This document shows positions 1 to 10,441 of a DNA stretch of 64,000 nt, piece after piece. A model generated the notes under the pieces. That model was not told the DNA's origin, ran no database searches, and saw only the letters and a program-made list of their open reading frames with translations. Positions within the stretch are counted from its first letter, which is position 1, and every line of letters begins with the position of its first letter. The position numbers were made by a program, and so were the translations under genes. This stretch comes from Mycobacterium kiyosense. Its GTDB lineage: Bacteria; Actinomycetota; Actinomycetes; Mycobacteriales; Mycobacteriaceae. The DNA is taken from the NCBI GenBank assembly GCA_021654635.1, contig AP025179.1:5332001-5396000 (forward strand), written 5' to 3'.

Positions 1-1296
1 GGCGACGATGACGATCGCGTTGGATTTCACCGCCCGGCAGGCCCGCCAGGCGAACACGAGGTCGGTCAGGGTGGCCGGGTCGGCGGGTTCGCCGGTGGCC
101 AGGGTCCAGTTGTTGGGGTCGTCACCGGTGGCGTCGAGTTGGTCGCGCTGCTGGATCAGCAGTCCCCCGCTGATCGGACGCAGTTCGTGGGCGCCGCTGA
201 GCGGTTCGGAGGCCACCAGCACCCGGATGTTCTTCTTCTTGGCCAACACCTCCACCGCACCCGGCTCGTAGGCGGGCGCGACGATCACCTCGGTGAAGAT
301 GGTGCTGACGTACTCGGCCATCTCCACGCTGACTTCGGTGTTGGCCGCGATCACCCCGCCGAAAGCACTCAACGGGTCGCATTCGTGGGCTTTGCGGTGC
401 GCATCGGCAACCGAGATGTCGGAAATCGCGATGCCGCACGGGTTGGCGTGCTTGATGATCGCCACGCAGGTCTGCTCGTGGTCGAAGGCTGCCCGCCAGG
501 CCGCGTCGGCATCGGTGAAGTTGTTGTAGGACATCTCTTTTCCGTGCAACTGCTCAGCCTGCGCCAGGCCCGGCCACGCGGCGGGGTCGGTGTAGAGGGC
601 GGCCTGCTGGTGCGGATTCTCGCCGTAGCGCAGCGTCGCCGCTCGGCGCCAGTTGCGGGCGAAGAAATGCGGGAATTCCTGCGGGGGATCCTCGGGCGCG
701 AGGTTGGACTGCATCCAGTTGGCGACCGCGATGTCGTATTCGGCGGTGTGCTGAAACGCCAGGGAGGCAAGCTTTTTGCGCTCGGCGAGGGTGAAGCCGC
801 CGTGCCGTACCGCGGCCAGTACGCCGTCGTAGCCGCGCGGATCGGTTACCACGGCGACGCTGGGGTGGTTCTTGGCCGCCGCACGCACCATCGACGGACC
901 GCCGATGTCGATCTGCTCGACGCATTCGTCTTCCGACGCACCGGATTCGACGGTCTGGGTGAACGGATAGAGGTTGACGACGACGAGTTGGAACGCCTCG
1001 ATGCCGAGTTCAGCCAGCGCCTTCTCGTGGGCGGTCTTGCGCAGGTCGGCGAGCAGGCCGGCGTGCACCCGCGGGTGCAGGGTCTTGACGCGCCCGTCGA
1101 GCACCTCGGGGAAGCCGGTCAGTTCCTCGACCCGGGTCACCGGAATCGCTTTGTCCGCAATGGTCTTCGCGGTCGAACCGGTCGACACGATCTCGACGCC
1201 GGCGTCGGCCAGCCCCCGCGCCAGATCGACCAGACCGGTCTTGTCGTACACGCTGATCAACGCGCGGCGGATCGGCCTCTTGTCGATGGTGCTCAT
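1..1296 (-). CDS. purH: Bifunctional purine biosynthesis protein PurH (AICAR formyltransferase/IMP cyclohydrolase), C-terminus cut by window
   Basis: Catalyses the last two steps of IMP synthesis: formylation of AICAR from 10-formyl-THF, then ring closure. The start is ATG 1296-1294 ([22 protein letters not shown]), and 432 codons are visible before the left edge of a protein usually about 520 aa long. The N-terminal MGS-like cyclohydrolase domain (about 1-150) has [10 protein letters not shown] and [10 protein letters not shown]. The formyltransferase part has RYGENPHQ and the catalytic Lys-His motif IKHANPCG. Its start overlaps the purN stop as ATGA (1293-1296), so the pair is translationally coupled. 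No frameshift is seen in the visible part. Confidence 0.97.
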   Translation of the reverse strand, partial: MSTIDKRPIRRALISVYDKTGLVDLARGLADAGVEIVSTGSTAKTIADKAIPVTRVEELTGFPEVLDGRVKTLHPRVHAGLLADLRKTAHEKALAELGIEAFQLVVVNLYPFTQTVESGASEDECVEQIDIGGPSMVRAAAKNHPSVAVVTDPRGYDGVLAAVRHGGFTLAERKKLASLAFQHTAEYDIAVANWMQSNLAPEDPPQEFPHFFARNWRRAATLRYGENPHQQAALYTDPAAWPGLAQAEQLHGKEMSYNNFTDADAAWRAAFDHEQTCVAIIKHANPCGIAISDISVADAHRKAHECDPLSAFGGVIAANTEVSVEMAEYVSTIFTEVIVAPAYEPGAVEVLAKKKNIRVLVASEPLSGAHELRPISGGLLIQQRDQLDATGDDPNNWTLATGEPADPATLTDLVFAWRACRAVKSNAIVIVA

Positions 1297-1922
1297 CCCA
1301 GGGTCGCCTTTCGTCCCGTCACCGTCACGCCGCGGGTGGCGATCGCGGCTACCACATCCACCAGCAGTTGTCGTTCCACGACCTTGATGCGTTCGTGCAG
1401 CGTCTCTTGGTCGTCGCCGTCGAGTACCTCGACGGGTTGCTGGGCCAATATCGGACCGGTGTCCACGCCGGCATCCACCAGATGCACCGTACAGCCCGTC
1501 ACCTTGACACCGTAGGCCAACGCGTCGGCCACACCGTGCGCGCCCGGGAAGGCCGGCAGCAACGCCGGATGGGTGTTTACGGTACGGCCGGAGAATCGCG
1601 AAAGAAATTGCGGGCCAAGGATTCTCATGAATCCGGCGGACACTATCAGGTCGGGGCGCTGCGCGGCGGTGGCGGCGGTGATGGCGCCGTCCCAGGCGTC
1701 GCGGCTCGGGTGGTCGCCGACCCGGACGGTGAAAGCGGGGATGTCGGCGGCGGCGGCGATCGTAGTGGCCCGGCAGTCGCGATCGACGCCGACGGCCACC
1801 ACCCGGGCCGGATAGTCGCCTTGGGCCGCGTCGAGCAAGGAGTTGAGCAGCGAACCGGTGCCCGAGGCCAGCACCACCAGCCGCGCCGGTGCACTTGGGG
1901 GTACCCGGAGCGGTTCCTGCAC
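1293..1922 (-). CDS. purN: Phosphoribosylglycinamide formyltransferase PurN
   Basis: GART enzyme of de novo purine synthesis, transferring formyl from 10-formyl-THF to GAR. It is 209 aa, the normal length. The N-terminal [15 protein letters not shown] loop binds the ribosyl phosphate. The catalytic Asn and His are in [16 protein letters not shown] and the catalytic Asp in DAGVDTGPI. It lies directly upstream of purH with a 4-bp ATGA overlap, and about 60 bp downstream of perM on the same strand. The order perM-purN-purH is that of M. tuberculosis Rv0955-Rv0957. Confidence 0.97.
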   Translation of the reverse strand: MQEPLRVPPSAPARLVVLASGTGSLLNSLLDAAQGDYPARVVAVGVDRDCRATTIAAAADIPAFTVRVGDHPSRDAWDGAITAATAAQRPDLIVSAGFMRILGPQFLSRFSGRTVNTHPALLPAFPGAHGVADALAYGVKVTGCTVHLVDAGVDTGPILAQQPVEVLDGDDQETLHERIKVVERQLLVDVVAAIATRGVTVTGRKATLG

Positions 1923-1983
1923 ACGGCGAGCCTAATCTGCCGCCGCCGAGTGTGCGTGGGGGGCTTTGGGTATGGATCCGGCC

Positions 1984-3387
1984 TCAGTCCCGGCTCTCGC
2001 GCGGGTGGCCGGACGACGGGTTGCCGCCGTCGTCGGGCAGGATCTCGTCGCCGACCGGGTTCGCGCCGCCGGTCGGGCTCTCCCCGCCGACCGGGGCGTC
2101 ACCGTCGTCGGGCACATCTTCGTCGGCGTCGTCGGCGAACTCGCCGGCCTCGAGGTCGTGGTCGAAAGATCCCAGCAACGGATCTTCCTGGTCGTTGTCG
2201 GGCTCCGGCGCAACGGGCCGGGGGCGGGGACGTCGCCGCCGTCGCCGGACCCCGCCGGCCATTATGACGGTCATCGCGCCCACGACGGTGAACCAGAACA
2301 GCACCCCGAGGAACATCGCCGACAGATCCACGCCGACGTCGCCGAAGTTGCCCAACCGGCCGCCGCCACCTAACCCGAGCAACGTCATCATCAGCGCCCC
2401 GACCACCGCGGCGACCACCAGCTTGGCCATCGCCGCCGGCAATGGCAGCGGCCGCCGCGCGCACTGCTGCCCGACCGCCACCCCGGACGACGCACCCACG
2501 ATCAGCAGCGCCACCCAGGCCGGACCCAGCTGCGGGGTGGGCGCGGCGGCCAAGATCGGCACCGCCGGCACGTCGCCGCCGAACACCGCGAACGCGCTGA
2601 AAGTCGCAAACCCGATATGAGCGCTGGAACCGACCGCAACCGCCGCGGCCCCCACCATGACGTTAGGCGTATAGAGCACCGACAGCACCGCAAGGTTGAA
2701 CTGTCCCCAGATTGAATCGGTGATGCCGAACAGGTCCTGCATGGTCGCCCAATGCACCACCAGCGATCCCGTCGTCACCGCGCCGGAGAGACCCAGCAGG
2801 GCCAGCACTCCGGCGACGGAGGCGCGCAGTGCATCGCCCAGCCAGTTGGGCAACGGGGTCGCGGCCAGCGCACGCCGGCCGACCTGGGACCACACGCCGA
2901 TCGTGGCGCCGATCAGATGTACCGCCAGCACGCTGGTGAACGCCCGCAGCGCGTTGGGCGTCTGCAGTTCGGTGAGCACCGACGAGGCGTCGTGGATGAC
3001 CGCCAGCGCGATCGCCGTCATCAGCAGCGGCCCGCCCAGGGCTGAGGCCACCACCCACCGCACCACCAGCCACGACGAATACGGTGACGTCGCGCGCGCC
3101 GTGGTGCGTGCGGTGCCCCAGATCATCAGCAGCACCGGCAGTAGCGGCATGATGCCCAGGTCGCGGCCACCGATCGAGACCGGGACCTGGTGCACGCCGA
3201 GCCACATGCTGGCGATGGCGCCGAGGGCGCCGGTCATGTCGCTGTTGGCGATCAGCAGTTCCAGCAGCGTCACCGCGGCGATGATGACCAGCGCCACCAC
3301 GGCCGGCGCGAACGCGACCCTGACCAGGTCACGTGCCTGACGGGCGCCTGCCCGATTGTCCCCGCGTCTTGCCGACACGCTGCTCAC
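1984..3387 (-). CDS. perM: PerM-type polytopic membrane protein (DUF6350), Rv0955 ortholog
   Basis: 467 aa. About eight hydrophobic segments lie between residues 25 and 390, starting with [20 protein letters not shown] strongly acidic cytoplasmic-looking tail follows (about 395-467, rich in Asp, Glu and Gly with [15 protein letters not shown] text). The M. tuberculosis ortholog PerM is reported to act in cell division (FtsB stability) and in persistence; that role is taken from the family. It has no catalytic motif. Position between the DUF5336 gene and purN matches H37Rv. ATG 3387 is preceded by a GTG-rich stretch without a strong ribosome site, so the start could be a few codons off. Confidence 0.85.
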   Translation of the reverse strand: MSSVSARRGDNRAGARQARDLVRVAFAPAVVALVIIAAVTLLELLIANSDMTGALGAIASMWLGVHQVPVSIGGRDLGIMPLLPVLLMIWGTARTTARATSPYSSWLVVRWVVASALGGPLLMTAIALAVIHDASSVLTELQTPNALRAFTSVLAVHLIGATIGVWSQVGRRALAATPLPNWLGDALRASVAGVLALLGLSGAVTTGSLVVHWATMQDLFGITDSIWGQFNLAVLSVLYTPNVMVGAAAVAVGSSAHIGFATFSAFAVFGGDVPAVPILAAAPTPQLGPAWVALLIVGASSGVAVGQQCARRPLPLPAAMAKLVVAAVVGALMMTLLGLGGGGRLGNFGDVGVDLSAMFLGVLFWFTVVGAMTVIMAGGVRRRRRRPRPRPVAPEPDNDQEDPLLGSFDHDLEAGEFADDADEDVPDDGDAPVGGESPTGGANPVGDEILPDDGGNPSSGHPRESRD

Positions 3388-3440
3388 TCTTCGCGTGTCA
3401 CTCTTCGTGCACCGACGCGACTAGGCGCGAAAGCGCATGG

Positions 3441-4353
3441 TTAGGCCGGCGCCGAACCAGGCTGGCCGTAGGACTGCTGTCCGCCGGACGGATTCGAGTA
3501 GTTGGCAGGCGCCGAGCCGCCGCCCTGTGAGTCGCTGCCGGCCGACACCGGTGGCGGCGGGCTGAAGCTGGGGAAGCCGGTGGGCGGGGTGTGCGTCGGC
3601 GGTCCCTGATGCTGCGGCTGGTTGACCACCTGGGTGGGCTGTGCCGCGAAACCACCGGATTGCGGGTTCGGGCTGGACGAGTAGCCGCCGTATTGCGACC
3701 CGTAGCCGGGCGCCTGGCCCGGGTTGGGCGTGGGCTGCTGTGCACCTGGCTGACCGTAGTACCCACCGGGCTGTGCGCCGTACTGGCCGTACTGACCGTA
3801 TTGTCCGTAACCGCTGAACGGGTCGTATTTGGGACGCGGCGTCGGCGCGGTGATCACGCCGGCGTCCAGCAGCAACGCGCCGATCGCGGCCACCGCTTGG
3901 AACACGATGCAGACCAGGACGATCCACAGCGCCCAGCCGGCCGAGAAGCCCTCCGGTTTGTTGAACGTCGAGGAGATGATCAGCAGCACCGCCGCAACCG
4001 AAAGCACCGCCGCGACCGGTATGTAGTTCTTGACCTTCGGCAGCAGGCTCACCCCGGCCAGCAGCGCGGCCAGAATCGCCACCGGAACCGCGTACCCGGC
4101 ATCCCCGTGCAGGTCGCCGGTGATCTCGGATTTATAGGTGAACATCGGGCCGAAGCTGAAGAAGTAAGCCAGCAGGCCCAACCCGAGCACCGCGCTGGCC
4201 AGAATCAGGCCCAGCTTGCTTTCGGGGGCGGCCGGTTCGGCCGCCGGCTGGGTGGCCACCGGGCCGGAGGCCGGGTTTGCCGCGGGGGGTGCTGCCGCTG
4301 TAGGAGCCGCCCTGCTGGGATGGATAGCCGGGACTACCGGGCGAGTAGGTCAT
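3441..4353 (-). CDS. DUF5336 membrane protein, '34-kDa antigen' family (Rv0954 ortholog), split by a +1 frameshift
   Basis: The true start is ATG 4353, with a strong ribosome site (AGGAGG, 4360-4365) and residues [16 protein letters not shown]. After about 22 codons the frame is lost at a run of six G on the + strand (4284-4289, C6 on the coding strand). With five, the text reads [18 protein letters not shown] and joins the frame ending at 3441. The corrected gene is 303 aa, which I recall as the exact length of Rv0954. Four membrane segments occupy roughly residues 45-170. A Gly/Pro/Gln/Tyr-rich tail ([18 protein letters not shown]) fills the rest. The single extra base is most likely a homopolymer error. 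Function is not established; family members are cell-envelope proteins and antigens. Confidence 0.85.
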
Positions 4354-4583
4354 GGACTCCTCCTATTGCTTCCGGTCTGTTGCTTCCGGTTCGTTGCTTG
4401 CTTCTGGTGCTCTGCGAGCCGGGGCGGCGCCACTGCCGCCGTAGCAGGCAGTGCAGTGCCGCGCTGCCCGCGACGCGTTCCGATCACCCACGCTAGCGCA
4501 CTGCGCCGGACAAATACCCCCGCCGGTCGCCGCAGCTCGCGCCGGTGGCCCCGGCTCGCGGGAGGGGTGCCTGCGGGCAAAAA

Positions 4584-4597
4584 TAGAACACGTTCTA
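4584..4597. promoter_or_regulatory. KstR-type operator upstream of the first LLM oxidoreductase
   Basis: TAGAACACGTTCTA fits the published KstR consensus TnnAACnnGTTnnA at every fixed position, with 6-bp inverted arms around AC. It ends 9 bp before the ATG at 4607, so a bound repressor would block the promoter or initiation. It suggests sterol-responsive control of the downstream gene. Confidence 0.8.
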
Positions 4598-4606
4598 AAT
4601 TGGGGC

Positions 4607-5455
4607 ATGGACTACGGACTGGTTCTGTTCACCAGCGACCGCGGCATTGCCCCGGCGGCGGCCGCCAAATTGGCCGACGACCACGGTTTTCACACCTTCT
4701 ACGTGCCCGAACACACCCATATCCCGATCAAGCGGGAGGCTGCCCACCCGACCACCGGTGACGAGACGCTGCCCGACGACCGCTATATGCGCACGCTGGA
4801 CCCGTGGGTCAGCCTGGGCGCGGCCTCGGCGGTCACCAGGCGGGTCCGGTTATCCACCGCGGTGGCTCTGCCCGTCGAGCACGACCCGATCACGCTGGCG
4901 AAAAGTATCGCCACGCTGGACCATCTGTCCGGGGGCCGGGTCAGCCTCGGCGTCGGATTCGGCTGGAATACCGACGAGCTCGCCGACCACAACGTGCCGG
5001 CCGGGCGGCGTCGCACCATGTTGCGCGAGTACCTCGAGGCGATGCGCGCGCTGTGGACGCAGGAAGAGGCCGAGTACGACGGCGAGTTCGTGAAGTTCGG
5101 GCCGAGCTGGGCCTGGCCCAAGCCGGTGCAGGCGCACATCCCGGTGCTGGTGGGTGCGGCGGGCAACGAGAAGAACTTCAAGTGGATCGCGCGCAGCGCC
5201 GACGGCTGGATCACCACGCCACGGGATTTCGACATCGACGCGCCGGTGAAGTTGCTGCAGGACACTTGGGCGGCGGCCGGTCGCGACGGGGCGCCGCAGA
5301 TCGTGGCCCTGGACTTCAAGCCGGATGCCGAGAAGCTGGCACGCTGGGCCGATCTGGGTGTGACCGAGGTGCTGTTCGGGCTGCCGGACAGCGACGAGGA
5401 CAAGGTCGCGGCCTATGTAGAGCGATTGGCCGCCAAGCTGGCCAGCCTGGGGTAG
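4607..5455 (+). CDS. LLM-class F420-dependent oxidoreductase (Rv0953c ortholog)
   Basis: 282 aa luciferase-like (beta/alpha)8 barrel protein. I chose ATG 4607 ([17 protein letters not shown]) over the longer open frame because the family starts here and the KstR site lies immediately upstream. Family text includes EHTHIP near residue 35, [19 protein letters not shown], and [23 protein letters not shown] near the centre. Such proteins reduce or oxidise substrates with cofactor F420; the substrate is unknown. The operator links it to steroid catabolism. It is monocistronic, followed by a PE_PGRS gene after about 115 bp. Confidence 0.93.
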   Translation: MDYGLVLFTSDRGIAPAAAAKLADDHGFHTFYVPEHTHIPIKREAAHPTTGDETLPDDRYMRTLDPWVSLGAASAVTRRVRLSTAVALPVEHDPITLAKSIATLDHLSGGRVSLGVGFGWNTDELADHNVPAGRRRTMLREYLEAMRALWTQEEAEYDGEFVKFGPSWAWPKPVQAHIPVLVGAAGNEKNFKWIARSADGWITTPRDFDIDAPVKLLQDTWAAAGRDGAPQIVALDFKPDAEKLARWADLGVTEVLFGLPDSDEDKVAAYVERLAAKLASLG

Positions 5456-5571
5456 CGCGAAGCTCTGCGGCGGGCGATCGACACGCAGGTAGCCCAATAC
5501 TCGGTGCTGCCCATTCCCCGACGGCGATACTGATGCCCGGGACCGCCATCGTTCGCGTCGGAGGGTACGAA

Positions 5572-6991
5572 ATGTCGTTCGTCATCGTGACACCTGATCT
5601 TGTGACCGCTGCTGCGTCGGATCTGTCGAATATCGGCCGGGCAATCGGCCAGGCCAATGCGGCGGCATCGGCACCGACGACTGAGCTGCTTGCGGCGGGC
5701 GCCGACGAGGTGTCGACGGCCGTCGCCGAGCTGTTCGGTGCGCACGCCCGGGTGTATCAGCAGCTGAGTGCGGATGCGGCCGCTTTCCACAGCCGATTCG
5801 CGGAATTGATGAGCACCGCCGCGGGGCAGTATGCGTCAGCCGAAGCCGCGGCCGCATCGCCCTTGCAGCAGGTACTCGACGCGATCAACGCGCCCACCCA
5901 GCTGCTGCTCGGGCGCCCGTTGATCGGCAACGGCGCGAACGCCGCCCCGGGTAGCGGCGCCAAGGGGGCGACGGGGGTTGCTGTTCGGCAACGGTGGCGC
6001 GGGCGGCTCCGGCCAGTCCGGAGTTCCCGGCGGAAATGGTGGGGCAGCCGGACTGTTCGGCAACGGCGGAGCCGGCGGCAGCGGCTCTGGAAATGGCGGG
6101 ACCGGCGGCCTCCTGTTCGGCAACGGCGGAGCCGGCGGACCTGGATTCAACGGCGGCAATGGCGGCGCCGCCGGTCTGTTCGGTAACGGAGGCGCCGGTG
6201 GCGCGGGCACACCCGGCATACCTGGGAACGGCGGAATGGGTGGTACCGGAGGTGCCGGCGGAATGATCTTCGGCTCCGGCGGGATCGGCGGCGGCGGGGG
6301 CGCCGGGTTGGAGGAAATCACCAACAGCATCGGCGGCGCCGGCGGAACCGGCGGCAGCGCCGGCATGTTCGGGTTCGGCGGCGCCGGCGGCACGGGCGGG
6401 TTCGGCCGGCTTGCCGGCGGCGCCGGCGGAACCGGCGGAGCCGGCGGCACCCTGCTCGGAGTCGGCGGGGCCGGCGGCACCGGCGGGCCGGCCTCGGCGA
6501 TGTACCCGGGCAATCCCGCCGGCGTCTTTGCAGGCTACGGCGGAACCGGCGGAACCGGCGGCACCGGCGGAATCCTCTACGGAGTCGGCGGCACCGGCGG
6601 CAACGGCGGATACGGCTACGTTGGCGGGTTGGGCGGCGACGGCGGCAGCGGTGCACTGCTGGGCGGCGACGGCGGCGAAGGCGGCGCCGGCGGGTACGGA
6701 CTGATATACGGCGGTCACGGCGGTCACGGCGGGCACGGCGGCACCATCATCGGCTCCGGCGGCAACGGCGGCGTCGGCGCGACTTCTCGCTACCCGTTTG
6801 CCGCGGCCGCCGGCGGCGTCGCCGGTGGCGACGGCGGCGACGGTGGCGATGCGGGGCTGTTCGGCATCGGCGGCAGCGGCGGCAACGGCGGCCGCATTGC
6901 CGGCAATCCCGCGATAAGCGGCGAGGGTGGTGCGGGCGGCGCGGGCGGGCCGTTGTTCGGCCTCAACGGGTTGGCCGGCCTGCACGGCTGA
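5572..6991 (+). CDS. PE_PGRS family protein (first of five), broken by a +1 frameshift
   Basis: A PE domain of about 100 residues ([20 protein letters not shown], with the usual alpha-hairpin) starts at ATG 5572 behind GGAGGG. The [16 protein letters not shown] linker follows. The frame then breaks at a G5 run (5973-5977). With four G the text reads [19 protein letters not shown] and continues in Gly-Gly-Ala/Asn repeats to the stop at 6991 ([10 protein letters not shown]). PE domains direct ESX-type export and PGRS domains are surface-exposed; both are family knowledge. It is convergent with the thiolase-like gene, with a 25-bp gap. Confidence 0.88.
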
Positions 6992-7016
6992 CGCCGGATC
7001 CCGCGCCGCGGAACCG

Positions 7017-8544
7017 TCAGCCCGGCAGGCAGCGGTTGCCGTAGTCGAAGGACTTCACCTGCACCGGCTTGCCGAGCGGATCCCCGTCGATCAGCTGCGC
7101 CAGTAGGTCGTCGTCCTCGGTGGTGGCCAGGAAGCGGCTGCCGTCGGCGTCCAGTCGGCCGATGATGATTCCGGTGGGCCGGCCGCCGTCGCGGCGCACG
7201 GTGTAGGTCTCGATGACGCCGGCGCCGTCGGGCGACTCGGTGACCGGCACGGTGGGCCGACTGTCGATCTGGGTCTGCAACGCGGCGCTGCGATCGGCAC
7301 GCCAGGGCGCTGGTGCGGTGGAATAGATCCCGACCGAGTACTTGCTCTGGATGCCGCCGTTGGCCCCGACGAGACCGAATTGCCCTGGCGCACTTCGCAT
7401 CCGGGCCACCGTCTCGGCGACGCCGTGCATCGAGTAGTTGTTGCCCGCGCCACCGAAGTACGGCAGTCCGCCGGTCAGGGTCAGCCCGCGGGGGTCGTCG
7501 GTGGCAATCCCGAGGCCGTCGCAGAAGTTGAACACCGGCACCGGGAAGCAGCTGTAGAGGTCGAAGGTGGCGATGTCGTCGACGCCGATGCCGGCCACCT
7601 CGAGAGCCTCGCGCGCCGCCAACACGGCCGCCGGGTAGCTGCCCAAGTCCTCGCGCTGCAGGAACGGCTGCGACTCGAGATCGGCGTGCCCGCGCAGATA
7701 CACCCACTTGTCCTCGGGCACACCGAGTCGCCGCGCCGCTGCCACCGACATCAGTAACGCCGCCGCGCCCTGGTTCACCTGGTCACGCGCGACCAGCAAC
7801 CTCGGATAAGGCTCGGTGATCATCCGGTTGCTCTCGGTGACGGTGATCAGTTCGTCGACGGTCCGTTCGACCGGCGCCGCGGAAAACGGGTTGGCGGCAG
7901 CAACTTTGGTGAACGGCGAGAACAGCTCGCCCATCCGCCGCAGATACTCGGCCGGCCCCAGCCCGGTGCCGGCCCGCCGGGCGTTCTCCATCAACGCGTA
8001 CTGGGTGGGCGCGTCCACCAGGCCGTGGATCACGGTGTAGCGCGAGATCAGCTTCTCGATGCCCGGCCCGCGGTCTTCCAGGTCGCCTTCGACGGTCTCG
8101 CTGAAGTCCGGCTTGTCGTCGCGCCCCGCGAAATAGCGCAGGGTAGACGTCGCGTCCGAACCGAAGATCAGGGCGACCTCCGAGTGGCCCGCGGCGATCT
8201 CCCCGGCCAACTCGGTGATCAGATGCTGCGGCCCCTGCCCGCCGACGATCTCCAGGATCGCGCGCCGCGGTTCGGCACCGATCCGTTTTGCCACCGAGCG
8301 GGGGTAGTTATTGGATCGGCCCAGCGGGGCCGTGGCCACCGGCCCGGAGATCTCGAACTGCCGGGTGGCCGCGATGGTGTCGATCTCGGTGGCCACCGCT
8401 GTGGCGCCGGAGTCGTCCAGCGCGGCCTGGGCCGCGGCGGCGGCCAGTTCGACCGGTGACATGGCCCGGTATCCGGGGTCGTCGATGCGTTCGGCGGCCT
8501 GCCCGACGCCGACGATGACGGGCGTCCGGGGGGTCTAAATTCAT
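7017..8544 (-). CDS. SCP2-thiolase-like protein (TLP1 type), Rv1867-like, with a +1 frameshift near the start
   Basis: A long open frame begins at ATG 8462 but lacks the conserved thiolase N-terminus. That lies just upstream: ATG 8544 reads MNLD, then hits six C on the coding strand (G6 at 8528-8533). With five the text runs MNLDPRTPVIVGVGQAAERIDD and enters the main frame, giving about 508 aa. An in-frame TAG blocks any other upstream start. Thiolase-fold landmarks are IVGGQGPQHLITELAGEI, FDLYSCFPVPVFNF and VGANGGIQSKYSVGIYS. The last 80-90 residues match the additional C-terminal domain of TLP1-type proteins. Probable acyl-CoA ligand; catalytic competence uncertain. Confidence 0.85.
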
Positions 8545-8570
8545 AGCCTTACTATCTACCGGAGTGGCAG

Positions 8571-8621
8571 CAGACGCAAAATCCCCCCTGTCTTGGGTTA
8601 GAAAAGGCGATTTTGCGTCAG
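8571..8621. repeat. CAGACGCAAAATC hairpin element, copy 1
   Basis: Inverted arms GACGCAAAATC (8573-8583) and GATTTTGCGTC (8609-8619) enclose an imperfect interior. The same outer arms recur at 11767-11814 and 42384-42433. This copy sits between divergently transcribed genes, so it cannot be simply a terminator. Confidence 0.8.
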
Positions 8622-8718
8622 CCCGGCGAAAACTTGGGATCGGTAGCCGGCAGGGTGACAATACGGTTCTGCTTATCGGGGACCAGCGGGCGGTCGCCGC
8701 AGCATTCGGAGGCCGGAA

Positions 8719-10246
8719 ATGGCGTATGTAATCGCGGTACCCGAGTTCCTGACGGCGGCGGCATCGGATTTGGCAAATATCGGCTCGGCGATTAGTGCGG
8801 CCAATTCGGCGGCGACGGTCCCGACTTCGACGCTGCTGGCCGCCGCCGGCGATGAGGTGTCGGCGGCGGTCGCGGCGTTGTTCAGCGCACACGCGCAGGC
8901 CTACCAGGACCTCAGCGTCGGCGCGGCGGAGTTTCACCAGCAATTCGTCCAACTCCTGACCTCTGGGGCCGGCACCTACGCGACCGCCGAGACAGCGAAC
9001 GCCAATTCCCTGCTCGCTGCGATCAATGACCCATTCCTGCGGTTCTTGGGCCGCCCACTGATCGGCGACGGCGCCAACGGCGTCGACGGAACCGGCGCCA
9101 GCGGCCAGAACGGCGGGCTGCTGTGGGGCAGCGGCGGCAACGGTGGAGCCGGCGCCGCCGGCCAGAACGGCGGCAGCGGCGGTGACGGCGGCTTCCTCTA
9201 CGGCAACGGCGGCCGTGGCGGAGCCGGAGGTGCCGTTCCTAACGGCTTCGCCGGCTCCGGCGGCAACGGCGGCAACGCCGTCGGCCTCTTCGGCAACGGC
9301 GGTCCCGGCGGGATCGGCGGGGCCGGCGGGACCGGCGTGGCCGGCGACGGCGGCAACGGGGGCAGTGGCGGGCTCCTGCTGGGCAACGGGGTGCCGGCGG
9401 TGCCGGCGGGCGGGGCTTCGTCGCTGGCTGGGGCGGGTTCGGCGGCGACGGACTCGGGCTGCTCTACGGTGCCGGCGCCGGCGGCGGCGGTGGCGAGACC
9501 CCGTTCAACGGCGGCGTCCCCGGAGTGGGCGGCACCGGCGGCAGCGGCAACGTCCTGTTCAACCTGATCAGCACCGGCGCCGACGGTGGTGCCGGCGGGG
9601 CAGCAGCCGGCACCACCACCGGCGGCCAGGGTGGCCAGGGCGGTGGCGGCGCCGGCCAGTCGCTCGGGTTGGGCGGCAACGGCGGGGCCGGCGGGGCAAA
9701 CCTCGGCTCCGGCCACGGCGGCCCGGGCGGAAACGGCGGCGACGGCGGCGCCTACTTCGGAATCGGTGGCTCCGGCGGCGTCGGTGGAGCCTCGGGGCGG
9801 GTGGCACGGGTGGCGTCGGCGGCATCGGCGGGCTCGGCGGACTGATCTTCGGGCTCGGCGGCGCCGGCGGCAACGGCTTCGGTGCGTCCAATCTGGCTAT
9901 CGGAGGCAACGGCGGCCAGGGCGGCTACGGCGGCGTCATCTTCGGCATCGGTGGGCCCGGCGGCAACGGCGGCATAGGGGCTACCCCGGGCATCGGCGCC
10001 CCCGGTGGCTTCGGTGGCTATTTCTTGGGCGGCCCGATCGGACGGCCCGGGGTGACCCCGCTGTGAACCAGTCCTACGCAACGCGAAATCGTCGCGGGGT
10101 CGGCAGCGACGGCGGCGACGCGGGACTGATCGGGAACGGCGGCAATGGCGGCTACGCGCCGTTCTGGGCGCCCCTCAGTACGCCCAGCGCCGGCGGGCAG
10201 GGCGGGCTGCTGCTGGGCGCGGCCGGCCTGCCCGGCTACCCGGCAG
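8719..10246 (+). CDS. PE_PGRS family protein (second), with three apparent -1 frameshifts
   Basis: Starts at ATG 8719 ([20 protein letters not shown]), behind GGAGGCC. A PE domain of about 100 aa and a [11 protein letters not shown] linker precede the PGRS repeats. The repeat frame is lost at G4 runs 9388-9391, 9794-9797 and 10049-10052. Adding one G at each restores continuous GNGGAGG-type repeats, and the three shifts return the frame to the original phase. The distal text runs [14 protein letters not shown] and [14 protein letters not shown] to [14 protein letters not shown], near 10246. No stop is read there in the corrected frame, so the exact end is uncertain and one more indel is possible. 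As sequenced, the product stops at 9567. Confidence 0.72.
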
Positions 10247-10441
10247 CTAACCAAACAGTCACAGCGGCGGGTCTGCGGCGATGGCTCCGGTGCGGCTTCC
10301 TGCGTCTGCGGGTGAAACCTACTCGTGTGAACTCGATGTGCATTCGCCTGGATCGTCCTATTATCCAAGTCAGCCGATCACATCAATTTGACTTGTTCGG
10401 GCGACGTCTTAATCAATCTGGCCACATGCGGGAGGTGGCAG

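Noticed and set aside
139..1515. Long plus-strand open frame over purH/purN
   Set aside because: It is the antisense shadow of purH and purN, whose motifs and ATGA overlap are unambiguous; its own translation is Arg/Gly/Val-rich without domain text.
5885..6985. Minus-strand frames through PE_PGRS genes (Ala/Pro-rich proteins)
   Set aside because: GC-rich repeat DNA is open in several frames; the plus frame carries the PE domain and ribosome site.
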